In this document: positions 41,387 to 48,752 of the stretch, piece after piece
Layout: each line of letters starts with the position of its first letter
Numbering within the stretch: position 1 is the first letter of the stretch
Source of the DNA: Siccirubricoccus phaeus
GTDB lineage: Bacteria; Pseudomonadota; Alphaproteobacteria; Acetobacterales; Acetobacteraceae
Assembly (NCBI RefSeq): GCF_008360935.1
Contig: NZ_SRXO01000022.1
Coordinates: 43,595-107,594 of the forward strand
Reading direction: 5' to 3'
Length of the DNA: 64,000 nt
Notes under the pieces: generated by a model
Databases searched by the model: none
What the model was told of the DNA's origin: nothing
The model's input: only the letters and a program-made list of their open reading frames with translations
Position numbers and translations under genes: made by a program

Positions 41387-43072
41387 ATGAACGCCATCGC
41401 CCCCCGCGCCGTGGCGCCCGTCCCGCCCCATGCCCGCACCTACCGCTATGACGCGGTGGACCGCGAATTCCTGGCCGAGCGCATCGCCGAATTCGAGGGC
41501 CAGGTGCAGCGCCGCCTGGCCGGCGAGCTGACGGAGGAGGAGTTCAAGCCGCTGCGGCTGATGAACGGCCTCTACCTGCAGCTTCACGCCTATATGCTGC
41601 GCGTCGCCATCCCCTATGGCGTGCTGAACGCGGCGCAGCTGCGCCAGCTTGCCTACATCGCCCGGCGCTGGGACCGGGGCTTCGGCCATTTCACCACGCG
41701 GCAGAACATCCAGTTCAATTGGACGAAGCTGGAAGACGTGCCGGACATGCTGCGCGCCCTGGCGGCGGTGGACATGCACGCCATCCAGACCAGCGGCAAT
41801 TGCATCCGCAACGTCACCACGGATGAATATGCCGGCGCCGCGCCGGATGAGGTGGTGGATCCGCGCATCTATGCCGAGATCCTGCGGCAATGGTCCACGC
41901 TGCACCCGGAATTCACCTGGCTGCCGCGCAAGTTCAAGATCGCCATCACCGGCGCGGCGGAGGACCGCGTGGCGCTGCGGCTGCACGATGTGGGGCTGGA
42001 GGCGAAGCGGAACGCGGCGGGCGAGATCGGCTTCGCCGTCCATGCCGGCGGCGGCATGGGACGCACGCCGCTGATCGCCACGAAGCTGCGGGACTTCCTG
42101 CCGGAGGCGGAGCTGCTCGGCTATCTGGAAGCCGTGCTGCGCAGCTACAACGCGCTCGGCCAGCGGGACAATATCTACAAGGCGCGCATCAAGATCCTGG
42201 TGCGCGACCTGGGCGCGGAGTTCGCGGAGATGGTGGAGCGGGAATACGCCGCCATGCCGCGCGACCGCTTCCGGCTGGATCCGGCTATCGTCGCCGCCAT
42301 CCGCCAGCATTTCGCGCCGCCGCCCTTCCTGGCGCTGAACGACGTGGCGCTGCCGGAGGCGCCGGAATTCCGCGCCTGGGCGGCGCGCAGCGTGCGGCCG
42401 CACCGGCAGCCGGGCTATGCCAGCGTGACCATTTCCCTGAAGCCGATCGGCGGCATCCCGGGCGATGCCAGCGCGGCGCAGATGGAGGTGGTGGCCGGGC
42501 TGGCGGAGCGCTTCTCCTTCGGCGAGATCCGCGTCAGCCATGTGCAGAACCTGGTGCTGCCGCATGTGCGGCAGGAGGATCTGCCCGATCTGTGGGAGGA
42601 ACTGCGCGCGGCCGGGCTGGCGACGCCGAATATCGGCCTGGTCTCCGACATCATCGCCTGCCCAGGGATGGATTACTGCGCCCTGGCGACGGCGCGCAGC
42701 ATCCCGGTGGCGCAGCGCATCTCCGAACGCTTCGCCGATCTCGACAGGCAGCTCGATATCGGCGAGTGCTTCGTGAACATTTCCGGCTGCATCAATGCCT
42801 GTGGCCACCATCATGTGGGGCATATCGGCATCCTGGGCGTCGATAAGCGCGGCGAGGAAGTCTACCAGGTCACGCTCGGCGGCGCCGCGGGCAATGACGC
42901 GGCGCTGGGGGAGCTGGTGGGGCCGGCCTTCTCCTATGACGATATCGTCGACGCCATCGAGACCATCCTGCTGACCCATGTGGCGCACCGCCTGCCGGGC
43001 GAGCGCTTCATCGATTGCTACCGCCGCATCGGCCTCGCGCCGTTCAAGGAGGCGCTCTATGCCGCTGCTTGA
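41387..43072 (+). CDS. siroheme/[4Fe-4S] sulfite or nitrite reductase (CysI-like)
   Basis: 561 aa with the duplicated ferredoxin-like half-repeats and two siroheme domains. RGFGHFTTRQNIQFNWTKLE and IQTSGNCIRNVT are the N-terminal signatures. Cluster ligands are C425 and C431 (ACPGMDYC) and C468 and C472 (SGCINACG), all present. It reduces sulfite to sulfide (assimilation to cysteine) or nitrite to ammonia using siroheme; the DUF2849 and DUF934 neighbours favour sulfite. It needs siroheme made by the flanking cobA and cysG-like genes. ATG 41387 directly follows DUF2849. Confidence 0.95.
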   Translation: MNAIAPRAVAPVPPHARTYRYDAVDREFLAERIAEFEGQVQRRLAGELTEEEFKPLRLMNGLYLQLHAYMLRVAIPYGVLNAAQLRQLAYIARRWDRGFGHFTTRQNIQFNWTKLEDVPDMLRALAAVDMHAIQTSGNCIRNVTTDEYAGAAPDEVVDPRIYAEILRQWSTLHPEFTWLPRKFKIAITGAAEDRVALRLHDVGLEAKRNAAGEIGFAVHAGGGMGRTPLIATKLRDFLPEAELLGYLEAVLRSYNALGQRDNIYKARIKILVRDLGAEFAEMVEREYAAMPRDRFRLDPAIVAAIRQHFAPPPFLALNDVALPEAPEFRAWAARSVRPHRQPGYASVTISLKPIGGIPGDASAAQMEVVAGLAERFSFGEIRVSHVQNLVLPHVRQEDLPDLWEELRAAGLATPNIGLVSDIIACPGMDYCALATARSIPVAQRISERFADLDRQLDIGECFVNISGCINACGHHHVGHIGILGVDKRGEEVYQVTLGGAAGNDAALGELVGPAFSYDDIVDAIETILLTHVAHRLPGERFIDCYRRIGLAPFKEALYAAA

Positions 43073-43556
43073 GGATGGCCGCCTGGTGGACGATGCCTGG
43101 GTGAGCGTGGCGGATGACGCCGTGCTGCCGGACAGCCCCGCCATCCTCTCCCTGGCGCGGCTGCGGCGGGACGCGGCGGAGTTGGCTTCGCGCCGCGCGC
43201 CGCTCGGCCTGGTGCTGCCGCCGGAGGTGGCGGTGGCGGAGATCGCCGATCTGCTGCCGCTTCTCTCGCTGGTGGCGCTGGTGCTGCCGAAATTCCGCGA
43301 TGGCCGCGCCTTCACCCAGGCCCGCGCGCTGCGCGAGCAGCACGGCTTCACCGGCGAGATCCGCGCGACCGGCCATGTGATCCCGGACCAGTACCTCGCG
43401 CTGCTGCGCTGCGGCGTCTCCACCGTGGAGGTGCCGGCGGGCGCGGACCCGGCGGTGTGGGATGCGGCGCGGCGCGTCATCGGCATCGCCTATCAGCGCG
43501 CGGTGGTGCCGGACTCGCCGCTTTCCCTGCTGCGGCGCAAGCTGGAGATCGCCTGA
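43059..43556 (+). CDS. DUF934 family protein
   Basis: 165 aa. Family marks: MPLLEDGRLVDDAWVSVADD at the start, LPKFRDGRAFTQARALREQH in the middle and AYQRAVVPDSPL-like text near the end. DUF934 proteins accompany CysI-type reductases and are thought to help electron delivery or assembly; not proven. The start overlaps the reductase end by 14 bp. Confidence 0.93.
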   Translation: MPLLEDGRLVDDAWVSVADDAVLPDSPAILSLARLRRDAAELASRRAPLGLVLPPEVAVAEIADLLPLLSLVALVLPKFRDGRAFTQARALREQHGFTGEIRATGHVIPDQYLALLRCGVSTVEVPAGADPAVWDAARRVIGIAYQRAVVPDSPLSLLRRKLEIA

Positions 43557-43557
43557 G

Positions 43558-44517
43558 ATGCGGCGCCGTTCCTTCCTGGCGCTCGGCGCCGCGGCGCTGG
43601 CGCGGCCGGCCCTGGCCGCCGCCGAATGGCCGGCGGAGCGTTCCATCCGCTACATCGTGCCGGTGGCGCCGGGCGGCAGCCAGGACATCGTGGCGCGGCT
43701 CTTCGCGCGGCACCTCACCCCGGCGCTCGGCCAGAACGTGGTGGTGGAGAACCTGCCGGGCGCCGGCAGCAATATCGGCTACGAGCACGCGGCGAAGGCC
43801 AGGCCGGATGGCTATACGCTGCTGGCGGGCTCCGACAGCCTCGCCATCAACAAGGCGCTGTTCCCGAAGCTGGGCTTCGACCCGGTGGAGGATTTCGCGC
43901 CGGTGGCGCAGGGCGTGCGGGTGCCGCAGATCTTTGTCGTGCGCGCGGATTCGCCGGCGCGCAGCTTCGAGGAATTCCTCGGCCTGGCGCGGCGGCAGCC
44001 GGTGGCGGTGGGCACGCCGGGCAATGGCAGCCTGGCGCATCTGCTGGGCGAGCAGATCCAGGCCGCGGCGGAGGTTCGCTGGACCCACGCGCCCTATCGC
44101 GGCGGCGCGCTGGCGGTGAATGATCTGCTGGGCGGCAGCCTGCAGGGCGTGCTGATCAATATCGGCGCGGTGGCGGACCATGTGAAGGTCGGGCGGCTGC
44201 GCGGGCTGTTCGTCTCCTCCGCCGCGCGCACCCAGGCGCTGCCGGGGGTGCCGGCGCTGGGCGAGGTCGGCTTCCGCGGGGCGGAGGCGGTGGGCTGGCA
44301 CGGCATCGTTGCGCCGAAGGACCTGGACCCGGCCATTGCCGTGCGGGTCAATGCGGCGATCGGCGGCGTGCTGAAGCAGCCGGAGGTGGCGGAGCGCGTC
44401 GCGGCGCTGGGGCTGGAGCCAGTGGAGGCGCCACCCGAGGCGCTGGGCGTGCTGATCCGCGCGGATGCGGCGCGCTGGGCGGAGGTGGTGCGGCGCGCCC
44501 GCATCCAGCCGGATTGA
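43558..44517 (+). CDS. TctC/Bug-type substrate-binding protein
   Basis: 319 aa. Signal peptide of twin-arginine appearance (MRRRSFLALGAAALARPALA, cleavage near 21), then the Bug fold: IRYIVPVAPGGSQDIVARLF, GQNVVVENLPGAGSNIGYEH, and PDGYTLLAGSDSLAINKALF. These bind carboxylates or related ligands in the periplasm for tripartite tricarboxylate transport or signalling. It lies inside the sulfite/nitrite reductase operon, 1 bp after DUF934, which is unusual: cysH is more expected there. No TctA/TctB genes are nearby. Confidence 0.92.
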   Translation: MRRRSFLALGAAALARPALAAAEWPAERSIRYIVPVAPGGSQDIVARLFARHLTPALGQNVVVENLPGAGSNIGYEHAAKARPDGYTLLAGSDSLAINKALFPKLGFDPVEDFAPVAQGVRVPQIFVVRADSPARSFEEFLGLARRQPVAVGTPGNGSLAHLLGEQIQAAAEVRWTHAPYRGGALAVNDLLGGSLQGVLINIGAVADHVKVGRLRGLFVSSAARTQALPGVPALGEVGFRGAEAVGWHGIVAPKDLDPAIAVRVNAAIGGVLKQPEVAERVAALGLEPVEAPPEALGVLIRADAARWAEVVRRARIQPD

Positions 44518-44554
44518 GGCGCGGCCGGGTGGCCGCTTTGCCAGGGAGGCGTTG

Positions 44555-45145
44555 ATGCTGCCGCTTGCCCTCGACATCGCCGCATGGCGCGTGCTGCTGG
44601 TGGGCGATGGCCGCGCCGCGCTGGCCCGGCTCGAGATGCTGGAGACCGGCGGGGCGCGCGACCTGGCGGTGTTCGCGCCGGATCCCTCGCCGGCGCTGCG
44701 CGAGAGGGCCGGGGCTCGGCTGGTGGAAAGGCTGCCGGAGGCGGCGGAGATCGCCGCGGCACGGCTGCTGCTGATGGCCGGGCTGAGCGAGGCGGAGAGC
44801 GCGCGCCTGGCGGCGATCGCTCGGGCGCACCGGGTGCTGGTGAATGCGGAGGATGTGCCGCCGCTCTGCGACGCCTATGCGCTGGCCATGGTGCGGCGGG
44901 GCAACCTCGTCATCGGCGTCTCCACGGAGGGGCGGAGCCCGGCCTTTGCCCGCGGGCTGCGGCAATGGCTGCAGCACCGCTTCGGGCCGGAATGGCAGGC
45001 GCGGCTGGACCAGGCGGCAGCGCTGCGCGCAAGGCTGCGGCGCAGCGGCGCGGCGCCTGCCGCCGTCACCGCCGCCACGACGGAGCTGCTGGAGGGCTGG
45101 CTGCCAGACCCGCTGGCCGCGCCGGGCCGTTCGCGCGAGGGCTGA
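44555..45145 (+). CDS. precorrin-2 dehydrogenase / sirohydrochlorin ferrochelatase (CysG N-domain)
   Basis: 196 aa. NAD-binding start LALDIAAWRVLLVGDGRAAL, then RVLVNAEDVPPLCDAYALAM and RGNLVIGVSTEGRSPAFARG, the CysG-A/Met8 signature. It oxidises precorrin-2 and inserts iron to make siroheme. Together with divergent cobA it completes the pathway for the reductase two genes upstream. ATG 44555 follows AGGGAGG. Last gene of the operon; a 101-bp mini-element begins 55 bp after it. Confidence 0.92.
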   Translation: MLPLALDIAAWRVLLVGDGRAALARLEMLETGGARDLAVFAPDPSPALRERAGARLVERLPEAAEIAAARLLLMAGLSEAESARLAAIARAHRVLVNAEDVPPLCDAYALAMVRRGNLVIGVSTEGRSPAFARGLRQWLQHRFGPEWQARLDQAAALRARLRRSGAAPAAVTAATTELLEGWLPDPLAAPGRSREG

Positions 45146-45199
45146 AGGACGCCGTCGTCCGGGCACGCGACAGCACGCGACGCCGTCGAGCGTACCCTA

Positions 45200-45300
45200 G
45201 AGCGGGATCGGTTGAGCTGCGCTCACCCGCCCCGCTCTAGCTCATTGTTCGGTCGCGTGATTCACGGTTTCGGTCGATTCGACCTCAACCGATCACGCGC
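45200..45300. mobile_element. 101-bp TA mini-element, copy 3
   Basis: Opposite orientation to the copies at 17006, 21772 and 51640. Left end GAGCGGGATCGGTTGAGC, right end CAACCGATCACGCGC, flanked by TA at 45198-45199 and 45301-45302. Both inner GANTC palindromes are intact. It lies after the siroheme-synthase-like gene. Confidence 0.93.
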
Positions 45301-45302
45301 TA

Positions 45303-45651
45303 ACGCCAATCGGCCGATCCGCCGGCCGGCCCAAAGGCCGCGCCGAAGGGCACTTCGCATGAGTCGGCGATCGGGGCTGCGGGCACAAGCCCCAGCCATG
45401 GTCCGTTCATGGCAGGAATGCCGCGCAGCGCTGCCGCGCCTGGCGCCGAGGGCGCGCTATTCGCGCGATGCGGCTTCGTCATGGGCCTGAAAACAGCACC
45501 ATGGCCCGCGCGATGGGTTGCCTTCGACAGCGTCGAAGGCGCCTTCCGTTACGCGCATCGGCCGCGCTTGCGCCAGGGCGGCAACGGCGCTCAACTACCC
45601 CGCCCGCCGCAACGCCCCGCCGGCGAAGCGCGCCGAGGAGGAAACGCCCCC
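45303..45651. other. gap upstream of the serine hydrolase, nothing recognised
   Basis: About 350 bases with no gene. The serine-hydrolase frame is open upstream to 45409, but its translation there is Arg/Ala-rich and unlike the family. Short dyads such as GGCTGCGGGCACAAGCCCCAGCC are present. A promoter for the serine hydrolase must lie here but is not clear. Confidence 0.4.
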
Positions 45652-46782
45652 ATGCCCTTCCCGCTGCAAGAATCCAACCCCGAGGCCCTTGGCCTGGACC
45701 CCAGGCCCCTGGCGCGGCTCTGCGCCGTCATCGAGCAGCATATCGCCGAGGGCCGCCACCCTGGCGCCCAGGTGGCGGTCGCGCGGCACGGCAAGCTGGC
45801 GCTGTTCCGCAGCTTCGGCAAGGCGAAGGTCTCGCCCGATGTGGCGGCGAATGACCGCACCCTCTTCCTCATGTACTCCAACACCAAGGTCGTCACCGCC
45901 GCCGCCATCTGGACGCTGGTGGAGGACGGCAAGCTGCGCTTCAGCGACCCCATCGCGCAGCACATCCCGGAATTCGCCGCCAACGGGAAGGGCGGCATCA
46001 CCGTGCTGCAACTCCTGACGCATCAGGGCGGCTTCCCCGGCGCCGCCGTGCCGCCGGAATGCTGGACGGACCACGCCCTGCTGCGGCGGACGGTCAGCAG
46101 CTTCACCCTGGAATGGACCCCCGGCAGCAAGGTGCAATACCACCCGGCTGCGGCGCATTGGGTGGCGGCGGTGCTGATCGAGGCGCTGACCGGCGAGGAT
46201 TTCCGGACCTATATCCGCAACCGCATCCTGCTGCCGCTGGGGCTGGAGGATGACGTCTTCGTCGGCCTGCCGGAGGCGGCGACGGGGCGCGCGGCGGATA
46301 TCTACGACCCGCCGGAGAACGGCGCCTTCCCGCCCCGCCCCTCGGAGAACACCCCGGCGCACCATGCGGCGGGCATCCCGGGCGGTGGCGGCTACGGCAC
46401 GGCGCGCGGCATGGCGGCCTTCTACCAGGCGCTCGGCGCCGGCGGTGCGCTGGGTGGGGTGCGCATCCTGGCGCCGCGGACGCTGGAATTCGTGACGCGC
46501 AACTTCACCGGCGACCGCATCGACGAATATATGGGCCTGCCCATGTGCCGCGGCATCGGCCCGCATTCGCGCGGCGAATACCCGGTGGCGCGCGGCCTCG
46601 GCGCCATCGCGCATCCGCGCACCTTCGGGCATGGCGGCGTCGGCTCCTCCTATTGCTGGGCGGACCCGACCAGCGGGGTATCCTTCGCCTTCTTCTCCAA
46701 TTGCCGCCAGGGGAATGAATGGCACGAGGCGCGAATGGATGTGCTGAGCAATCTCGCGCATATGGCGATCCTGCCGGGGTAG
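45652..46782 (+). CDS. serine hydrolase, beta-lactamase/DD-peptidase fold
   Basis: 376 aa class-C beta-lactamase-like fold. The nucleophile motif SxxK is S76-N-T-K79 (LMYSNTKVVTAAAIWTLV); VQYHPAAAHWVAAVLIEALT occupies the YxN region, and FGHGGVGSSYCWADP gives the HGG motif. No signal peptide is seen, so a cytoplasmic esterase-type enzyme (EstB-like) is more likely than a secreted beta-lactamase. ATG 45652 follows GGAGGAAACG. Stands alone and converges with ccmB. Confidence 0.93.
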   Translation: MPFPLQESNPEALGLDPRPLARLCAVIEQHIAEGRHPGAQVAVARHGKLALFRSFGKAKVSPDVAANDRTLFLMYSNTKVVTAAAIWTLVEDGKLRFSDPIAQHIPEFAANGKGGITVLQLLTHQGGFPGAAVPPECWTDHALLRRTVSSFTLEWTPGSKVQYHPAAAHWVAAVLIEALTGEDFRTYIRNRILLPLGLEDDVFVGLPEAATGRAADIYDPPENGAFPPRPSENTPAHHAAGIPGGGGYGTARGMAAFYQALGAGGALGGVRILAPRTLEFVTRNFTGDRIDEYMGLPMCRGIGPHSRGEYPVARGLGAIAHPRTFGHGGVGSSYCWADPTSGVSFAFFSNCRQGNEWHEARMDVLSNLAHMAILPG

Positions 46783-46828
46783 GGGGGTGCGGCCACCCCC
46801 ACCCTCCACCCGCCAGCGGGGAAGGGAG

Positions 46829-46927
46829 TCAGGGGCGCCGGGTCAACAGGCTCACGGCCAGCACCGCGACCAGGGCGATGACGCCCGCGCGGTGCTCGGC
46901 GATCCACTCCAGGGCTGGTTGCAGCAT
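46829..46927 (-). CDS. 32-residue single-helix membrane peptide after ccmB
   Basis: ATG 46927 to TGA 46829, 4 bp after the ccmB stop. It encodes 32 aa: a short amphipathic start (MLQPALEWIAEH), one hydrophobic helix (AGVIALVAVLAVSLL) and a basic end (TRRP). The position in the ccm operon and the single helix recall CcmD, the small membrane partner of CcmC, but CcmD is usually longer and follows ccmC. It may be real and very small, or chance. Confidence 0.45.
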   Translation of the reverse strand: MLQPALEWIAEHRAGVIALVAVLAVSLLTRRP

Positions 46928-46931
46928 CCGC

Positions 46932-47591
46932 CTATTCCACCCGCAGGGCGGCGCCGGCGGCAAGGGGGGCGAGGGGCAGGGCGGCGGCCAGCAGCGCCCC
47001 CAGCAGCAGCAGATAGGGGGCGGGGGAAAGCCCGGCCGCCGCCGCCTCGATGCCGGCGGCGCCGAAGATCACCGCCGGGATGGCCAGCGGCAGCACCAGC
47101 AGCGGCAGCAGCACGCCGCCGCGCCGCGCGCCCAGCGTCAGCGCCGCGCCGGCGGTGCCAAGCAGGGAGAGGAACCCCGCTGCCATCCCCAGCGCCGCCA
47201 TCGCGGCCGGCCAGGCCGGCACCGGCAGGTTCAGCATGGCGGCCGCCACGGGCGTGGCCAGCAGCAGCGGCAGGCCGGTGGTGAGCCAATGCGCTGCGGC
47301 CTTGGCCGCCGCCACCGCGCTGGGGCCCAGCCCGCTGAGCAGCAATTGGTCCAGCGTTCCATCCTCCGCATCCGCGCCGAACATCCGTTCCAGCGGCAGC
47401 AGCGCGGCCAGCAGGGCGGCGGCCAGCAGCGCGCCGGGGGCCAGCCGCGCCAGCGCCTCCGGCGCCGGGCCGATGCCGAAGGGGAACAGCGCCGCCACCA
47501 GCACGAAGAACAGCACCGCCGCGAGGCTGTCGCCCGGATGCCGCAGCGCCAGCCGCAATTCCCGCGCCAGCAGGGCCAGCCAGGCTTTCAT
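46932..47591 (-). CDS. ccmB: heme exporter CcmB, membrane subunit
   Basis: 219 aa with six hydrophobic segments. N-terminus LALLARELRLALRHPGDSLA, then PLERMFGADAEDGTLDQLLL, the CcmB signature. With CcmA it forms the ABC complex needed for heme delivery in cytochrome c maturation (system I). Normally directly follows ccmA; here a reverse-strand VOC gene lies between. ATG 47591. Confidence 0.94.
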   Translation of the reverse strand: MKAWLALLARELRLALRHPGDSLAAVLFFVLVAALFPFGIGPAPEALARLAPGALLAAALLAALLPLERMFGADAEDGTLDQLLLSGLGPSAVAAAKAAAHWLTTGLPLLLATPVAAAMLNLPVPAWPAAMAALGMAAGFLSLLGTAGAALTLGARRGGVLLPLLVLPLAIPAVIFGAAGIEAAAAGLSPAPYLLLLGALLAAALPLAPLAAGAALRVE

Positions 47592-47665
47592 GCCGCCGCC
47601 GCACCGCGCATGGCGCGCCCTGCCCAGCCCGGGCCATGCTGCGCGCGCAGCGGGAGGAGGGCGGC

Positions 47666-48022
47666 ATGGCGGTACGACGCATCGTGGCGAATATCAGCGC
47701 CGAGGATCTGGCGCCGGCCCAGGCCTTCTATGGCGAGCTGCTCGGCCTCGACATCGTCATGGATCTCGGCTGGATCGTCACCTTCGCGGCGCCCGGGCAG
47801 GCGGTGCCGCAGGTCAGCATCGCGCTGGAAGGCGGCAACGGCGCCCCCGTGCCGGACCTCTCCATCGAGGTGGCGGGCGAGGAGCTGGAGGCGCTGCACC
47901 GCCGCGCCCTCACCGCCGGCTACGCCGTGGAATACGGGCCGGTGACGGAGCCCTGGGGCGTGCGCCGCTTCTTCCTGCGCGACCCCTTCGGCCGGCTGGT
48001 GAACATCCTGACGCATGTCTGA
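47666..48022 (+). CDS. VOC-family (glyoxalase-like) protein
   Basis: 118 aa with a paired beta-alpha-beta-beta-beta module: FYGELLGLDIVMDLGWIVTF, then WGVRRFFLRDPFGRLVNILT. A single VOC domain may act as a dimer in metal-dependent resistance, lyase or dioxygenase functions; no specific one can be assigned. ATG 47666 follows GGGAGGAGG. Sits on the opposite strand between ccmA and ccmB, with a few bases to ccmA and 74 to ccmB. Confidence 0.9.
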   Translation: MAVRRIVANISAEDLAPAQAFYGELLGLDIVMDLGWIVTFAAPGQAVPQVSIALEGGNGAPVPDLSIEVAGEELEALHRRALTAGYAVEYGPVTEPWGVRRFFLRDPFGRLVNILTHV

Positions 48023-48030
48023 GGCCCGGT

Positions 48031-48633
48031 TCACAGCCGCAACTCCCGCGCGCCGGGCAGCGGCAGTGGCAGGTGGGTGGCGGCCAGCACCATGCCCCCC
48101 GCCGCCCGGTGCGCCGCCAGCAGCGCCCCGAGACGCGCCACGGAGGCGGCATCCAGCCCCACCGTCGGCTCATCCAGCAGCCAGAGCGGGACCGGCGCCA
48201 AGGGGGAAACCAGCGCCAGCCGCGCCAGGGCCAGCCGGCGCTTCTGCCCGGCGGAGAGCACCCGCGCCGGCAGCTCGGCCAGCGGCAGCAGATCCAGCGC
48301 CGCCAGCGCCGCTGCCGTATCCCCGCCCCAGAGCCGGGCGTAGAAGCCGAGATTCTCGGCGGCCGTCAGCGCCGGCTTCAGCGCCTCCTGATGCGAGACA
48401 TAGCGCAGCCGCCGCGCATGGGCGGCGCGGTCCGCCAGCGCATCCGCCCCGTCCCACAGCAGCCGCCCCTCCGCCGGCGCCAGCAGCCCGGCGAGCAGCC
48501 TGAGCAGGCTGGACTTGCCCGCGCCGTTGGCGCCGAGGAGCTGCACCGCCTCCCCCGCGCCCAGCGCAAAGCTGAGCCCGGCGAAAACCACCCTCTCCCC
48601 GCGCAGGCAGGCCAGGTTCTCGGCTTGCAGCAT
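48031..48633 (-). CDS. ccmA: heme exporter CcmA, ATPase subunit
   Basis: 200 aa. Walker [12 protein letters not shown], signature [16 protein letters not shown], Walker [15 protein letters not shown], and [16 protein letters not shown] at the end. Couples ATP hydrolysis to the CcmABCD complex in cytochrome c maturation. Divergent from acnA, as is common in alphaproteobacteria. ATG 48633 is preferred; a TTG two codons upstream is possible. Confidence 0.95.
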   Translation of the reverse strand: MLQAENLACLRGERVVFAGLSFALGAGEAVQLLGANGAGKSSLLRLLAGLLAPAEGRLLWDGADALADRAAHARRLRYVSHQEALKPALTAAENLGFYARLWGGDTAAALAALDLLPLAELPARVLSAGQKRRLALARLALVSPLAPVPLWLLDEPTVGLDAASVARLGALLAAHRAAGGMVLAATHLPLPLPGARELRL

Positions 48634-48641
48634 TCTCAATT

Positions 48642-48660
48642 GGCTATCGGTACGATAGCC
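48642..48660. promoter_or_regulatory. perfect operator-like dyad between ccmA and acnA
   Basis: GGCTATCGGTACGATAGCC: an 8-bp perfect inverted repeat around GTA, 9 bp upstream of the ccmA ATG and about 93 bp upstream of acnA. Its length and symmetry fit a dimeric repressor. The regulator is unknown; it does not match the Irr or RirA iron boxes as far as I can tell. Confidence 0.5.
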
Positions 48661-48752
48661 GGGCGGCCCGTGGACCCCCGCGGCCGCACATGCTTAAACC
48701 CCAGGCATGGCGCGCCCGCGCGGGGCGCGAGGTGAAGAAGGGTTCTCGGACC

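Noticed and set aside
45409..45651. N-terminal extension of the serine hydrolase
   Set aside because: The extra 81 residues are unlike the family, and a strong GGAGGAAACG site precedes ATG 45652.
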